64,000 nucleotides of DNA from Streptococcus oralis subsp. tigurinus AZ_3a (GCA_000344275.1 AORU01000014.1:1-64000); one strand, 5' to 3'; shown: positions 37,901 through 48,084, counted from the stretch's first letter. Program-made: numbers and translations. The notes: generated by a model not told the origin, from the letters alone.

Positions 37901-38615
37901 TGTCATTTCAGGAACGAAAGTTTGGAAAGATAACAATAACCAAGATGGTAAACGTACAAAAACTGTAAAAGTTCAAATTCTTAACGGCGATAAAGTTGTT
38001 CAAGAGATTGAAGTATCAGAAGAAACTGGCTGGAAGTTTGAATCAAAAGAGCTTCCTAAGTATGAAAATGGTAAAGAAATCAAGTATACTGTCAAAGAAG
38101 TTGTTGTGGAAGAATATACTACAACAGTTGAGAAAGACAAAGATGGTAAATACACTATTACCAATACACACACGCCAGAGAAAACTTCTGTAAAAGGTAC
38201 TAAGACTTGGAACGATGCTGAAAACAAAGACGGTATCCGTCCAAAATCTATCACAGTGAAACTCCTTGCAAATGGAGAAGATACTGGTAAAACAGCGACT
38301 GCTTCAGAAGCAACAGGATGGAAATATGAATTTACAGATCTTGATCGCTATCAAGGCGGCAAACTGGTTGACTATTCTGTTGAGGAAGTAAATGTTCCAG
38401 ATGGTTATACTGCGAAAGTGACTGGTTTCAATATCACCAATACACATACTCCAGAAAAACCAACACCAGGTAAACCAAATGAACCAGGAAAACCAGGACA
38501 AAAACCTCAACTTCCTAACACTGGTGAAAAAGCATCTAACGCAGCAGTAGTTGCAGGACTTGCTTTGATGGCAGTGACTGGTGGATTGTACTTTGTAAGC
38601 CGTAAAAATAAATAA
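34909..38615 (+). pseudogene. Cna_B/pilin-domain LPNTG adhesin, interrupted by a one-base frameshift
   Basis: The restored protein has 1,235 residues; the continuous frame from 34909 ends at 36270, and the rest is in another frame to 38615. It has a signal peptide to TVQA (about 28), then a roughly 370-residue ligand-binding-like region (YLVSFDLTKYNGKLEDNDTF; two Ig-like folds as in collagen adhesins), and an SpaA-like beta barrel (YRITLYKVDEKTQERLAGA) that the shift cuts. Then follow two FctA-type pilin domains (AKKVLEGKKLEAGKYSF), five Cna_B repeats (VWND..NQDGKRP..VTVQL) and LPNTG (1202-1206) with an anchor. The break is one A short in AAAAAA at 36216-36221. See the slippery-site entry for alternatives to inactivation. 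Confidence 0.85.
36216..36222 (+). other. A AAA AAG slippery heptamer at the adhesin frameshift
   Basis: In frame 0 the bases read gca aaa aag gtg. A -1 slip on A AAA AAG gives K K then ggt gag ttt (GEFTITEIEAPAGY), exactly the expected domain. This heptamer is the dnaX-type frameshift site. A GAGGA at 36205-36209 lies six bases upstream, like the stimulating Shine-Dalgarno of dnaX, but no strong stem is visible downstream. A seven-A run would restore the frame without slippage. Confidence 0.6.
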
Positions 38616-38670
38616 TCTCTAGATGAGAGATGATTTTCAGTTAGTTCTTAGGAAGTAATTGGAAAGGAAA

Positions 38671-38703
38671 TAGTCCAGAACATTTGTTCTGGACTATTTT
38701 TTT
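38671..38703 (+). terminator. Bidirectional terminator, adhesin and bioY
   Basis: tagtccagaaca pairs perfectly with tgttctggacta around tt, followed by seven T. Confidence 0.92.
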
Positions 38704-39238
38704 ATCTTGAGAAATAAGGAAGGTTTTTCAATCGTTCGAGTAGGGGATGGCTGATGAAACTAATGGCAATAATCTTACCAAGATCAGGAAGGATAAAGGG
38801 AAGGACTCCGACAGCGAATGCTTTGTCAAGTGGCATACCAGCAAGGAAGTGGAGGCTGAGAATACCTCCGACAAAGACGAGGGAATCACCCAAGAGGTTG
38901 GATAGGAAAATGCGGATATAGCCACTATTTTGATGGATGAGATAAGATGTAAGTCCTGCATAGACAAGGTCGAACCAAAGATAGCCTGAACTTGGACCGA
39001 CTAAAACGTGAAATCCAGCACCACCCCCTGCAAAGACAGGTAGACCAATGGCGCCCAGCAGGAGGTAGAGAACAACAGATAGAACGGCTTCCCTAGGTCT
39101 AAAAACAGTAGCAATCAGACCGATCGCAAAGTTTTGCAAAGTGAAAGGTACAGGACCGATAGGAAGACTGATTTGTGCCAATACGGCGATGAGAGCAGCA
39201 CCGATAGCAGGGATAGCATAGATATGAGCTTTTTTCAA
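38702..39238 (-). CDS. bioY: Biotin transporter substrate-binding subunit BioY
   Basis: A 178-residue, six-helix membrane protein: GPVPFTLQNFAIGLIATVFRPREAV, YLLLGAIGLPVFAGGGAG with FHVLVGPSSGYLWFD is the BioY signature. It is the S-component of an ECF transporter and binds biotin; EcfAAT is shared and located elsewhere. It starts at TTG 39238, with agagg nine bases upstream, and no ATG is suitable. No biotin synthesis genes are nearby, in line with biotin auxotrophy in this group. Monocistronic. Confidence 0.93.
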   Translation of the reverse strand: MKKAHIYAIPAIGAALIAVLAQISLPIGPVPFTLQNFAIGLIATVFRPREAVLSVVLYLLLGAIGLPVFAGGGAGFHVLVGPSSGYLWFDLVYAGLTSYLIHQNSGYIRIFLSNLLGDSLVFVGGILSLHFLAGMPLDKAFAVGVLPFILPDLGKIIAISFISHPLLERLKNLPYFSR

Positions 39239-39349
39239 AACTGTTAACCTCTTTTCAAAATTATAGTAACTATTATACTAATTCAGAGGAGAAAGTCAAC
39301 CTATTTTTGAAATCAAGGTAACAATTTTGTAACGGCCGATTTTACAAGT

Positions 39350-39375
39350 AAAAAGAGACCTCAAGAGGTCTCTTG
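39350..39375 (-). terminator. Terminator of gor
   Basis: aagagacctc / gaggtctctt around two bases, followed on the minus strand by a T run (aaaa on plus). Confidence 0.8.
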
Positions 39376-39381
39376 CGATAA

Positions 39382-40728
39382 TTAGCGCATGGTCACAAAT
39401 TCTTCTGAGGCAGTTGGGTGGATAGCTACTGTAGCATCAAAGTCCGCCTTGGTTGCTCCCATCTTGATGGCAACTGCGAATCCTTGAATCATCTCATCCA
39501 CTCCGTAACCAAGTCCGTGAAGTCCAACAACTTTTTCGTCAGCACCGGCGGTGATGAGTTTGAAGCGAGATTCTTGACGATGGCTTGTAACGGCAGAGTA
39601 CATAGATGCAAAGCTTGACTTGTAGACTTTGATGTTATCTTGGCCGTATTCTTTGATAGCTTGATCCTCGGTTAAACCAACCGTTCCGATTGCTGGGTGG
39701 GAGAAGACAACAGTAGGGATAGTCGTGTAGTCCATCTTGGCATTTGTTTTTCCATTAAAGAGGCGTTCAGATAAGGTCCGTCCTGCCTTGATGGCTACTG
39801 GGGTCAGTTCCTTCTCACCAGTAACGTCTCCAAGAGCATAGATACCATCTACAACTGTATTTTGATACTCATCCACTTGGATAAATCCACGTTGGTTGAG
39901 TGTGACGCCAGCCTTTTCTAACTCCAGACCGTCTACATTTGGACGGCGACCGGTAGCCCAGATAACTTGGCTGGCAGTGTGACTAGAACCATCTTCGAAA
40001 TGAATGGTAATACCTTGCTCGGTTTCTTCGAGCTTGACAGGTACCTTATGTGTGTGTAAAGGTAGACCAGTTTTTTCCATTTCATTGACAAGTCCTTCAA
40101 CGATGTAGCTGTCAAAAGTGCGCAAGGGACGATCACGACGGACAAACAAATCCGTTTTTACTCCTAGCGCGTGGAGAACACCTGCTAATTCAACGGCGAT
40201 ATAACCAGCTCCAAGAATCGCAACAGATTCAGGAAGTTGCTCCCAAGCAAAGACATCGTCTGAGCTACCACCGAGTTCAGCTCCAGGAATAGTTGGGATG
40301 CTTGGACGAGCGCCAGTCGCAATCACGATATGTTTGGCACGAATCAATTCGCCATTAACACTGACTGTGTGGGAATCAACGAAATGAGCACGACCTTCAA
40401 TCAAATCAACACCGTTGCGCTTGAAACTTCCATCATAAGATGAGCGGGCACGATCGATGTAGGCTTCACGATTTTGACGAAGTTTTGCGAAATCAAATTG
40501 AACATCTGAACTTGTAAAACCATAGTCAGGGCCGTAGTGGTGGAAGCTTTCAGCGATTTGCGCTCCATACCACATGATTTTCTTAGGAACACAGCCGACA
40601 TTGACGCAGGTTCCACCTAATTTTTTCTCTTCGATAACAGCTGCTTTAGCACCGTGTTCGCCAGCTCGGTTCATAGTGGCAATGCCGCCGCTTCCTCCAC
40701 CGATAGCGATGATATCATATTCTCTCAT
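39382..40728 (-). CDS. gor: Glutathione-disulfide reductase
   Basis: A 448-residue FAD enzyme: IGGGSGGIA at the N-terminus, redox-active [18 protein letters not shown] motif [20 protein letters not shown] motif [17 protein letters not shown] and the interface ending in [11 protein letters not shown]. It reduces GSSG with NADPH and protects against peroxide. The start is ATG 40728, behind aaggag; the open frame running back to 40869 covers the promoter. Flanked upstream by a shared intergenic region with the MacA-like gene that carries an LytTR-like repeat. Confidence 0.94.
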   Translation of the reverse strand: MREYDIIAIGGGSGGIATMNRAGEHGAKAAVIEEKKLGGTCVNVGCVPKKIMWYGAQIAESFHHYGPDYGFTSSDVQFDFAKLRQNREAYIDRARSSYDGSFKRNGVDLIEGRAHFVDSHTVSVNGELIRAKHIVIATGARPSIPTIPGAELGGSSDDVFAWEQLPESVAILGAGYIAVELAGVLHALGVKTDLFVRRDRPLRTFDSYIVEGLVNEMEKTGLPLHTHKVPVKLEETEQGITIHFEDGSSHTASQVIWATGRRPNVDGLELEKAGVTLNQRGFIQVDEYQNTVVDGIYALGDVTGEKELTPVAIKAGRTLSERLFNGKTNAKMDYTTIPTVVFSHPAIGTVGLTEDQAIKEYGQDNIKVYKSSFASMYSAVTSHRQESRFKLITAGADEKVVGLHGLGYGVDEMIQGFAVAIKMGATKADFDATVAIHPTASEEFVTMR

Positions 40729-40843
40729 AGAAAACTCCTTATAGCTTTGATAGTCATATTCTATCGTTTTTATTTTTTGAATGCAAAAATCTACTACGAT
40801 AAAAAAATTATAAAAACGCTTGCCAAATTCAAAAAGATATTGT

Positions 40844-40872
40844 ATTATATATCTAGCACAATAGTCCAATAA
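40844..40872 (-). promoter_or_regulatory. Putative gor promoter
   Basis: On the minus strand TTATTG, 17 bp, TATAAT (40849-40844). The -35 box is weak, which would fit an activated promoter. Confidence 0.45.
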
Positions 40873-40897
40873 ACGAATACCGAACGAAATAATGGTC

Positions 40898-40935
40898 CTG
40901 AATTGTCATTGTTTCCATCTGAATTGTCATTGTTT
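40898..40935 (-). promoter_or_regulatory. ComE/BlpR-like (LytTR) direct repeat
   Basis: On the minus strand ACAATTCAG-N12-ACAATTCAG; the 17-base copies are identical and spaced 21 bp apart, the two-turn geometry of LytTR response regulators such as ComE. It lies between gor (48 bp from its -10 box) and the MacA-like gene, whose -35 box it overlaps. Confidence 0.5.
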
Positions 40936-40958
40936 GGGCTTGGTATTTCTGATATAAT
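40930..40958 (+). promoter_or_regulatory. Promoter of the MacAB-like operon
   Basis: TTGTTT (40930-40935), 17 bp, extended TGaTATAAT box (40953-40958). The -35 region is part of the direct repeat at 40898-40935. Confidence 0.65.
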
Positions 40959-40994
40959 GGTTTTTGTAAGGCAAAAGAATAAAGGAGCTTAAAA

Positions 40995-42179
40995 ATGAAA
41001 AGAAATAAGAAGGCAAAAAAATGGCAATTATACACAGCGATTGGTGTTGCCAGTGCTATTGTTACCAGTGCTGCGGGGATTTTGATTTTTAGACAACCTT
41101 CCCAGTCAGCAGTCAAGGAGGAAACCTCTCATATCGTTACTGCTAAGGAAGGTTCTGTTGCTTCATCGGTTCTCTTGTCAGGTACGGTTACAGCAAAAAA
41201 TGAACAATACGTTTATTTTGATGCTAGTAAGGGAGATTTAGATGAAATTCTCGTTTCGGTGGGGGACAAGGTCGAAGAAGGGCAAGCGTTGGTCAAATAC
41301 AGCAGTGCAGATGCTCAAGCTGCCTATGATGCAGCCGATCGTGCAGTTGCAAAGGCAGACCGTCATATCGAGGAGTTAAACAAGGCTCGTGAGAATGCAT
41401 CAGCTACACCAGTTTCACCACAGGTTCCAACAGAAGCTGGACTCCCAGAACAAGCGCAAGCAGCGACTTCTTCAGTATCCTCTATCGACTCTCAAATCAG
41501 TGATGCCAAGGATAACCGTGCAGATGCTGTGGCTCAGCTCAACAAGGCTCAAGCACAGCTAGATGCCGCAACTGTCCTCAGTACACTAGAAGGGACTGTA
41601 GTTGAAGTCAATCGTAATGTTTCCAAATCGCCAACAGGTAATAGCCAAGTGGTAGTACATGTCGTAAGTAATGAAAACTTGCAGGTCAAAGGGGAGTTGT
41701 CTGAATACAACCTTGCTAACCTTTCTGTAGGCCAAGAAGTTACCTTTACTTCGAAGGTTTACCAAGATAAGAGCTGGACTGGTAAGATTAGCTACATTTC
41801 TGACTACCCTAAAAATAATGGCGAAGCAGCAAATGCAGCTCTTGGAGGGAATACTGGATCTAAGTACCCTTATACTGTTGATGTGACTAGCGATATCGGT
41901 GAGTTGAAACAAGGTTTCTCAGTCAGTGTGGAAGTCAAAAACAAGAGTAAGGCCATTCTTGTTCCTTTGACAAGTGTTGTTACCGAAAATGACAAAAACT
42001 ATGTCTGGATCGTTGACGACCAGAAAAAAGCGAAGAAGGTAGAAGTTACTTTGGGGAATGCGGACGCAGATAACCAAGAAATTACTTCAGGTTTGACAGA
42101 CGGTGCCAAGGTCATCAGTAATCCAACATCTTCCTTGGAAGAAGGAAAAGAGGTGAAGGCTGATGAAGAAACTAATTAG
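40995..42179 (+). CDS. MacA-like membrane fusion/periplasmic adaptor protein
   Basis: A 394-residue protein with an N-terminal membrane segment (WQLYTAIGVASAIVTSAAGILIF) and a long extracytoplasmic part. A lipoyl-like half (VLLSGTVTAKNEQYVYF, KVEEGQALVKYSS), an alpha-helical hairpin (about 115-185) and the beta-barrel region (YNLANLSVGQEVTF, GKISYISDYP) follow in HlyD/MacA order. It links the ABC permease and ATPase at 42163 and 42865. In the pneumococcal ortholog (as I recall) the set exports antimicrobial peptides. Its gene overlaps the ATPase gene by 17 bases, so it is part of one operon. Confidence 0.9.
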   Translation: MKRNKKAKKWQLYTAIGVASAIVTSAAGILIFRQPSQSAVKEETSHIVTAKEGSVASSVLLSGTVTAKNEQYVYFDASKGDLDEILVSVGDKVEEGQALVKYSSADAQAAYDAADRAVAKADRHIEELNKARENASATPVSPQVPTEAGLPEQAQAATSSVSSIDSQISDAKDNRADAVAQLNKAQAQLDAATVLSTLEGTVVEVNRNVSKSPTGNSQVVVHVVSNENLQVKGELSEYNLANLSVGQEVTFTSKVYQDKSWTGKISYISDYPKNNGEAANAALGGNTGSKYPYTVDVTSDIGELKQGFSVSVEVKNKSKAILVPLTSVVTENDKNYVWIVDDQKKAKKVEVTLGNADADNQEITSGLTDGAKVISNPTSSLEEGKEVKADEETN

Positions 42180-42864
42180 TCTCAAAAATATCTGTAGGAG
42201 TTATCGAAATGGTGACCAAGAACTGCAGGTCCTTAAAAATATCAATCTAGAAGTTCATGAAGGTGAGTTTGTTGCCATTATGGGACCTTCTGGTTCTGGT
42301 AAGTCTACGTTGATGAATACCATCGGAATGTTGGATACACCAACCAGTGGAGAGTACTACCTTGAAGGGCAAGAAGTGGCAGGCCTGGGAGAGAAACAAC
42401 TGGCCAAGGTCCGCAATCAGCAAATCGGCTTTGTCTTTCAGCAGTTCTTTCTCTTGTCTAAGCTCAATGCGCTTCAAAACGTCGAATTGCCCTTGATTTA
42501 CGCTGGAGTTTCGGCTTCTAAACGTCGGAAATTGGCTGAGGAATTTCTGGAAAAGGTTGAGTTGACGGAGCGCAGTCTTCATTTACCTTCTGAGTTATCA
42601 GGTGGTCAAAAGCAACGGGTAGCGATTGCGCGTGCCTTGGTAAATAATCCCTCTATCATCCTAGCAGACGAACCTACAGGAGCCTTGGATACCAAGACAG
42701 GAAATCAAATCATGCAGCTGTTGGTGGAGTTAAACAAGGAAGGGAAAACCATTATCATGGTCACGCATGAGCCTGAGATTGCTGCCTATGCCAAACGCCA
42801 AATTGTCATTCGTGATGGGGTCATCTCATCAGACAGTGCTCTGGTAGAAAAGGAGGAAAACTAG
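42163..42864 (+). CDS. MacB-type ABC transporter ATP-binding protein
   Basis: A 233-residue ATPase of the LolD/MacB family: Walker A GPSGSGKST (about 40-48), Q-loop QIGFVFQQFFL, signature LSGGQKQRVAIARAL, Walker B IILADEPTGALD and H-loop VTHE. It energises export of substrate by the adjoining permease. Start at ATG 42163 within the end of the adaptor gene. Confidence 0.93.
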   Translation: MKKLISLKNICRSYRNGDQELQVLKNINLEVHEGEFVAIMGPSGSGKSTLMNTIGMLDTPTSGEYYLEGQEVAGLGEKQLAKVRNQQIGFVFQQFFLLSKLNALQNVELPLIYAGVSASKRRKLAEEFLEKVELTERSLHLPSELSGGQKQRVAIARALVNNPSIILADEPTGALDTKTGNQIMQLLVELNKEGKTIIMVTHEPEIAAYAKRQIVIRDGVISSDSALVEKEEN

Positions 42865-44124
42865 ATGCAGAATCTGAAATTTGCCTTTTCATCCATTATG
42901 GCCCACAAGATGCGTTCCTTCCTGACCATGATTGGGATTATCATCGGAGTTTCGTCTGTCGTCGTCATCATGGCACTGGGAGACTCCATGTCTCGTCAGG
43001 TCAATAAAAACATGACCAAATCACAGAAGGATATCCATGTCTTTTTCTCTCCTATCAAAAGCAAGGATGGTTCCTTTACGCAGAAACAATCCGCTTTGAC
43101 AGTCAGTGGGAAAGAAGAGGATGTTCATGTTGAACCACCAAAACCACTAGAATCCTGGGTTAAGGAGGCTGCTAAACTTAAAGGAGTAGACAGTTACTAT
43201 GTCACCAACTCGACTAACGTTACCCTATCTTATAAGGATAAGAAGGTTGAACGAGCGACTCTGACAGGCGGAAATAGCACCTACATGAACGCAGTTGAAA
43301 ATGAAATCGTTGCGGGTAGAAGTCTAAGACCGCAAGACTACAAGGAATTTGCCAGTGTGATTTTGCTGGACGAAGAACTAGCCAAGAGTTTGTTTGATAG
43401 TCCAGAAGCTGCGGTTAATCAAGTCATCTCTGTTAATGAATTTAGTTACCGTGTGATTGGCGTTTATACAAGCAATGAAGCTAAAACTGCTAAAGCCTTT
43501 GGGATTGGTGGTCTTCCAATTACGACCAATATCTCTCTCGCAGCCAATTTTAATACTGATGAAATCTCGAACATCGTCTTTCGTGTCAATGATACTAGTC
43601 TAACACAGACCTTGGGACCAGAGTTGGCTCGAAAATTGACTGAGATTGCTGGTCTTCAGCAAGGGGAGTACCAAGTTGCGGATGCAACTGCCGCCTTCCA
43701 AGAGGTACAACAACTATTTGGTTTTATGACAACCATTATCAGTGCCATCGCAGGAATCTCTCTCTTTGTCGGGGGAACTGGTGTTATGAATATCATGCTG
43801 GTATCGGTGACAGAACGCACGCGGGAGATTGGTCTGCGAAAAGCTCTCGGAGCTACTCGGGCTAATATCTTGGTACAGTTTTTGATTGAATCCATGATCT
43901 TAACCTTGCTAGGTGGTGTCATCGGTCTTGGGATTGCTGCTGGAATGACCATGTTAGCTGGAGTATTGCTTCAAAACATGATTGCAGGTATCGAAGTTGG
44001 GGTTTCCCTCCCAATCGCTCTCTTTAGCTTGGCTGTGTCAGCCAGCGTTGGGATGATTTTCGGAGTCTTGCCAGCCAATAAAGCGTCTAAGCTCGATCCA
44101 ATCGAAGCTCTTCGTTATGAATAA
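42865..44124 (+). CDS. MacB-type ABC transporter permease
   Basis: A 419-residue protein. N-terminal helix KMRSFLTMIGIIIGVSSVVVIMALG with the conserved MacB motif, then a large extracytoplasmic MacB_PCD domain (about 45-285), then three membrane helices with VSVTERTREIGLRKALGATRANILVQFL and a terminal helix followed by PANKASKLDPIEALRYE. It starts directly after the ATPase stop. Together with the preceding two genes it forms a three-part exporter, likely for peptides. Followed by a terminator. Confidence 0.94.
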   Translation: MQNLKFAFSSIMAHKMRSFLTMIGIIIGVSSVVVIMALGDSMSRQVNKNMTKSQKDIHVFFSPIKSKDGSFTQKQSALTVSGKEEDVHVEPPKPLESWVKEAAKLKGVDSYYVTNSTNVTLSYKDKKVERATLTGGNSTYMNAVENEIVAGRSLRPQDYKEFASVILLDEELAKSLFDSPEAAVNQVISVNEFSYRVIGVYTSNEAKTAKAFGIGGLPITTNISLAANFNTDEISNIVFRVNDTSLTQTLGPELARKLTEIAGLQQGEYQVADATAAFQEVQQLFGFMTTIISAIAGISLFVGGTGVMNIMLVSVTERTREIGLRKALGATRANILVQFLIESMILTLLGGVIGLGIAAGMTMLAGVLLQNMIAGIEVGVSLPIALFSLAVSASVGMIFGVLPANKASKLDPIEALRYE

Positions 44125-44137
44125 GATATAGAGCAGA

Positions 44138-44172
44138 AAAAACAGGATAGACAGTTGTCTATCTTGTTTTTG
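44138..44172 (+). terminator. Terminator of the MacAB-like operon
   Basis: aacaggatagaca / tgtctatcttgtt (one G-U) with five T. Confidence 0.85.
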
Positions 44173-44205
44173 TATGGATTTTCCTATCGAAAATCACTAA
44201 AAATA

Positions 44206-44214
44206 TGATATAAT
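44206..44214 (+). promoter_or_regulatory. Extended -10 box of metG
   Basis: TGaTATAAT, about 46 bases before the metG start; no clear -35 box. Confidence 0.5.
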
Positions 44215-44259
44215 GAAGTGTTAGAAAATCAGGTTTCATTTGCCTGGAAAGGAAAAATT

Positions 44260-46257
44260 ATGTCTGAAAAGAATTTTTATATTACAACACCGATTTACTA
44301 TCCATCTGGTAAACTTCATATCGGTTCTGCCTACACAACCATCGCTTGTGATGTCCTAGCTCGCTACAAACGCCTCATGGGCTTCGATGTCTTTTATCTG
44401 ACAGGTCTTGACGAGCATGGTCAGAAAATCCAGCAAAAAGCGGAAGAAGCTGGCATCACACCTCAAGCTTATGTTGACGGCATGGCGGTTGGAGTCAAAG
44501 AACTCTGGCAATTACTCGATATCTCATACGATAAATTCATTCGTACAACTGATGACTACCATGAAAAAGTAGTGGCTCAAGTCTTTGAACGCTTGCTTGC
44601 TCAAGATGATATCTACTTGGGTGAATACTCTGGCTGGTATTCAGTATCAGATGAGGAATTCTTTACAGAAAGCCAGCTTGCAGAAGTATTCCGTGATGAA
44701 GCTGGAAATGTGACAGGCGGTATTGCTCCATCAGGTCACGAAGTGGAATGGGTATCTGAAGAATCTTACTTCCTTCGCCTCAGCAAATACCAAGATCGTT
44801 TGGTAGAATTTTTCAAATCTCACCCTGACTTCATCACTCCAGATGGTCGTCTTAATGAAATGTTGCGTAACTTCATCGAGCCAGGTTTGGAAGACTTAGC
44901 GGTTTCTCGTACAACCTTTACCTGGGGTGTGCCAGTCCCTTCCAATCCAAAACACGTTGTCTACGTTTGGATTGATGCCCTTCTTAACTATGCGACAGCT
45001 CTTGGTTATGGTCAAGATGAGCACGGTAACTATGATAAATTCTGGAATGGAACAGTCTTCCACATGGTCGGAAAAGACATTCTTCGTTTCCACTCCATCT
45101 ACTGGCCAATCCTTCTCATGATGTTGGATATGAAATTGCCTGACCGCTTGATTGCCCATGGTTGGTTCGTCATGAAAGACGGCAAGATGTCTAAGTCTAA
45201 AGGGAATGTCGTTTACCCTGAAATGTTGGTAGAGCGCTATGGACTGGATCCACTTCGTTACTACCTCATGCGTAGCCTTCCAGTTGGTTCAGACGGAACC
45301 TTCACTCCAGAGGACTACGTCGGCCGTATCAACTATGAATTAGCAAATGACCTTGGAAACCTCCTCAACCGTACGGTTTCCATGATTAACAAGTACTTTG
45401 ATGGACAAATTCCTGCCTATGTAGAAGGTGTGACAGAGTTTGACAATGCTCTTGCTCAAGTAGCAGAGCAATCTATCTCTGACTACCATACACACATGGA
45501 AGCAGTTGACTACCCACGTTCCCTTGAAGCAGTATGGACTCTTATCTCACGTACCAACAAATACATCGATGAGACAGCCCCATGGGTCTTGGCTAAGGAT
45601 GAAGCTCTTCGTGACCAATTGGCAAGTGTCATGAGCCACTTGGCAGCCAGCCTTCGTGTTGTAGCTCACTTGATTGAACCATTTATGATGGGAACCAGTC
45701 GTGCTGTATTGGCACAACTTGGTCTAACAGAAGTTTCTAGCCTAGAAAACTTGAGCTTGGCTGACTTCCCGGCAGGTGTAACAGTAGTTGCCAAAGGAAC
45801 ACCAATCTTCCCACGTCTGGACATGGAAGAAGAGATTGCCTATATCAAGGAACAAATGGAAGGCAACAAACCAGCAGTCGAAAAAGAATGGAATCCAAAT
45901 GAAGTTGAACTCAAACTAAACAAGGATGAAATCAAGTTTGAAGACTTTTACAAGGTTGAAATCCGTGTCGCAGAGGTCAAAGAAGTGTCTAAAGTGGAAG
46001 GTTCTGATAAATTGCTTCAATTCCGATTAGATGCTGGTGATGGTCAAGACCGTCAAATCCTCTCAGGAATTGCCAAATACTATCCGAACGAACAAGAATT
46101 GGTCGGCAAGAAAGTCCAAATTGTTGCCAACCTCAAACCACGCAAGATGATGAAAAAATATGTCAGCCAAGGGATGATTCTCTCAGCTGAACATGATGGC
46201 AAATTAACCCTTCTCACAGTTGATCCGGCTGTACCAAACGGAAGTGTGATTAGGTAA
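44260..46257 (+). CDS. metG: Methionyl-tRNA synthetase
   Basis: A 665-residue class I synthetase: the HIGH motif as KLHIGSAYT, the KMSKS loop as GKMSKSKGN, and the C-terminal tRNA-binding (EMAP-like) domain [28 protein letters not shown] from about 555. It charges initiator and elongator tRNA-Met. The start is ATG 44260 with ggaaagga upstream; the open frame from 44218 has no ribosome site. No T-box is seen upstream. Highly biased codons. Confidence 0.97.
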   Translation: MSEKNFYITTPIYYPSGKLHIGSAYTTIACDVLARYKRLMGFDVFYLTGLDEHGQKIQQKAEEAGITPQAYVDGMAVGVKELWQLLDISYDKFIRTTDDYHEKVVAQVFERLLAQDDIYLGEYSGWYSVSDEEFFTESQLAEVFRDEAGNVTGGIAPSGHEVEWVSEESYFLRLSKYQDRLVEFFKSHPDFITPDGRLNEMLRNFIEPGLEDLAVSRTTFTWGVPVPSNPKHVVYVWIDALLNYATALGYGQDEHGNYDKFWNGTVFHMVGKDILRFHSIYWPILLMMLDMKLPDRLIAHGWFVMKDGKMSKSKGNVVYPEMLVERYGLDPLRYYLMRSLPVGSDGTFTPEDYVGRINYELANDLGNLLNRTVSMINKYFDGQIPAYVEGVTEFDNALAQVAEQSISDYHTHMEAVDYPRSLEAVWTLISRTNKYIDETAPWVLAKDEALRDQLASVMSHLAASLRVVAHLIEPFMMGTSRAVLAQLGLTEVSSLENLSLADFPAGVTVVAKGTPIFPRLDMEEEIAYIKEQMEGNKPAVEKEWNPNEVELKLNKDEIKFEDFYKVEIRVAEVKEVSKVEGSDKLLQFRLDAGDGQDRQILSGIAKYYPNEQELVGKKVQIVANLKPRKMMKKYVSQGMILSAEHDGKLTLLTVDPAVPNGSVIR

Positions 46258-46261
46258 AAGC

Positions 46262-46293
46262 AAAAAACCAACGTTAGGTACGTTGGTTTTTCT
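46262..46293 (+). terminator. Bidirectional terminator, metG and opposing gene
   Basis: aaaaaaccaacgt / acgttggttttt around tagg(t). Confidence 0.88.
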
Positions 46294-46807
46294 TGTTGTT
46301 TGCGAGATTTTCTAAGAAGTAGTCCATCTCCTTTTGCGATCGGAGGACAATTACTTTGTCTGGATAGGTTTCTTGAACCCTTTGATAACGTTCTTTGGCA
46401 TTCTTTGTCCGCCCATCCCAGAGAATCCATCGGATAAAGTCCCAGTCAAAGCGTTCAGGGCAACCTGCAGCCATACTTTCTCGGACCTTGCCTCGGTAAG
46501 TGAGATACCGTTTAAAGGCTCGAAAGAGACAAGTCCATGGTGAAAAATTGAGAAAGATGATTTGGTCCGCTTCCTGCATTCTTTCTTCATAGCAACACCA
46601 AGAGTAGTTGCCGTCAATGACCCAAGATTCATGCTTTGTGAGAAAGTTTTTCAACTCGCCCAGCATCCATTCGCGGTCACTGTCTTGCCAACCAGGTTGA
46701 AATTGAAGTGTATCCATATGCAGTTTGGGGATGGAGTAGTAGTTTGATAATTTTTCAGCTAGGGTTGACTTGCCAGCTCCAGAATATCCTATGATTGCGA
46801 TTTTCAT
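46274..46807 (-). CDS. Adenylate-kinase-like P-loop protein (FlaR/topology modulation-type)
   Basis: A 177-residue NTPase: P-loop IGYSGAGKST (about 6-15), HMDTLQFQPGW, VIDGNYSW as the middle switch, and R-rich LFRAFKRYLTYRGK. It belongs to the adenylate-kinase-like group often annotated DNA topology modulation protein, whose true substrate is unproven. It converges with metG and precedes rpsT by about 50 bases. Function uncertain. Confidence 0.85.
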   Translation of the reverse strand: MKIAIIGYSGAGKSTLAEKLSNYYSIPKLHMDTLQFQPGWQDSDREWMLGELKNFLTKHESWVIDGNYSWCCYEERMQEADQIIFLNFSPWTCLFRAFKRYLTYRGKVRESMAAGCPERFDWDFIRWILWDGRTKNAKERYQRVQETYPDKVIVLRSQKEMDYFLENLANNKKNQRT

Positions 46808-46832
46808 TTTCTACCTTTTCTGATTAGAGGAC

Positions 46833-46858
46833 AAAAAAACAGCCTCTATGGACTGTTT
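46833..46858 (-). terminator. Terminator of rpsT
   Basis: On the minus strand aaacag / ctgttt with inner tcc/gga pairs, ending in a T run. Confidence 0.65.
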
Positions 46859-46859
46859 C

Positions 46860-47096
46860 TTATTTAGCAAGTTTAGCTGAAAGACGAGCTTTATCGCGGC
46901 TTGCTTTGTTTTTATGAATCAAACCTTTAGTTTCTGCTTTGTCAATAGCTGAGCTAGCAGCACGGAAAAGTTCTTCAGAAGGGTTTGCTTCGAAAGCTTT
47001 GATAGCAGTACGCATAGCTGATTTTTGAGCTGAGTTTTTTTCGTTTTGTTTAACGTTCAATTCAGCGCGTTTGATAGCTGATTTAATGTTTGCCAA
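46860..47096 (-). CDS. rpsT: 30S ribosomal protein S20
   Basis: A 78-residue basic helical protein with [25 protein letters not shown] at the N-terminus and [22 protein letters not shown] near the end. The start is TTG at 47096, eight bases after GGAGG; the open frame from ATG 47111 would place that Shine-Dalgarno inside the gene. A TTG start is often used for rpsT and fits autoregulation at translation initiation. Component of the small subunit. Confidence 0.95.
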
Positions 47097-47163
47097 TGTT
47101 CTTACCTCCATATTTACTAACTATACCATTATATATGAAAACTTAGGTTTTGACAAGGGGAAA

Positions 47164-48084
47164 TTATTTTTTTAGGTAAATTTCATCGATTTCATGGTTT
47201 TTAGTCTTGTGGAGAATGACCTCGGCGCGATTCCTTGTCGGTTCGATATAGTTTTGTAGATTTGTGAGATTAATACTGGTCCAAACCTGATGTGCAAAGG
47301 CTTCAACTTCTCCAATTGGCATTTGCGTAAAGCGGTGGTAGTAGCTGTTGGGATCATTTTGGGCAAAGCTGAGCAGCTTTAAGAAACGATCCAGATACCA
47401 GCTTTCAATGTCCTCGACAGCAGCATCCACATAGATGGAGAAATCAAAGAAATCAGTGATGTAAAGGCGCTCATTTTGAGGATTTTGAAAGACATTGATG
47501 CCTTCAACAATGACAAAATCAGCAGCTTTGACACGTTGTTTCTCTCCAGGAACGATGTCATACACTTCATGAGAATAGACAGGAATATCGACATCTTGTC
47601 CATTTTTTAGGCGATCAAGAAAATTCAGCAAGGTTTCCATATCATAACTTTCAGGAAAACCTTTGCGATTTAAGATATCCTGGTCAATCAAGGTTTGATT
47701 GGGATAGAGAAAGCCGTCAGTCGTCACCAATTCCACAGTAGCATCAGGAAGAGTACGTGATAAAAGAATCTGAAGTAAGCGACTAGTAGTCGATTTGCCC
47801 ACAGCAACACTACCAGAAACCCCAATGATAAAAGGCTGAGATTTACTTTCGCGTTGAAGAAAAATTCCTTTTGAAAATGCCAAATCATCCTTAGTGCGCT
47901 TGTAAATATGGATAAGATGAACTAGGGGAAGATAGACGTCCGTTACGTCCTGCAGACTAATCTGGTCATTGAAACTCTTGATGGATTCTAACTCTTCCTC
48001 TGTCAAGGGAGGGGTTGTTTTGCGATGCAATGATTGCCAAGTCTGGCGACTGATTCTTTCAAAATGTAAAAATTCGTTGGTCAT
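47164..48084 (-). CDS. coaA: Type I pantothenate kinase
   Basis: A 306-residue protein: P-loop [19 protein letters not shown] near 92-110, [19 protein letters not shown], and [13 protein letters not shown] with [10 protein letters not shown]. It phosphorylates pantothenate, the first step of coenzyme A synthesis, and is feedback inhibited by CoA in other bacteria. The start is at 48084 (aggggaaaac upstream); the frame beginning at 48114 overlaps its promoter. Monocistronic, divergent from the membrane protein at 48282. Confidence 0.96.
   Translation of the reverse strand: MTNEFLHFERISRQTWQSLHRKTTPPLTEEELESIKSFNDQISLQDVTDVYLPLVHLIHIYKRTKDDLAFSKGIFLQRESKSQPFIIGVSGSVAVGKSTTSRLLQILLSRTLPDATVELVTTDGFLYPNQTLIDQDILNRKGFPESYDMETLLNFLDRLKNGQDVDIPVYSHEVYDIVPGEKQRVKAADFVIVEGINVFQNPQNERLYITDFFDFSIYVDAAVEDIESWYLDRFLKLLSFAQNDPNSYYHRFTQMPIGEVEAFAHQVWTSINLTNLQNYIEPTRNRAEVILHKTKNHEIDEIYLKK

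Noticed and set aside
39238..39290. BirA-like operator (GGTTAACAG with a distant AGTTAC) before bioY
   Set aside because: The second half-site does not match well once the spacing is fixed; too weak to list.
41586..41912. Minus-strand frame in the MacA-like gene
   Set aside because: Shadow of a well-supported gene, with no independent signal.
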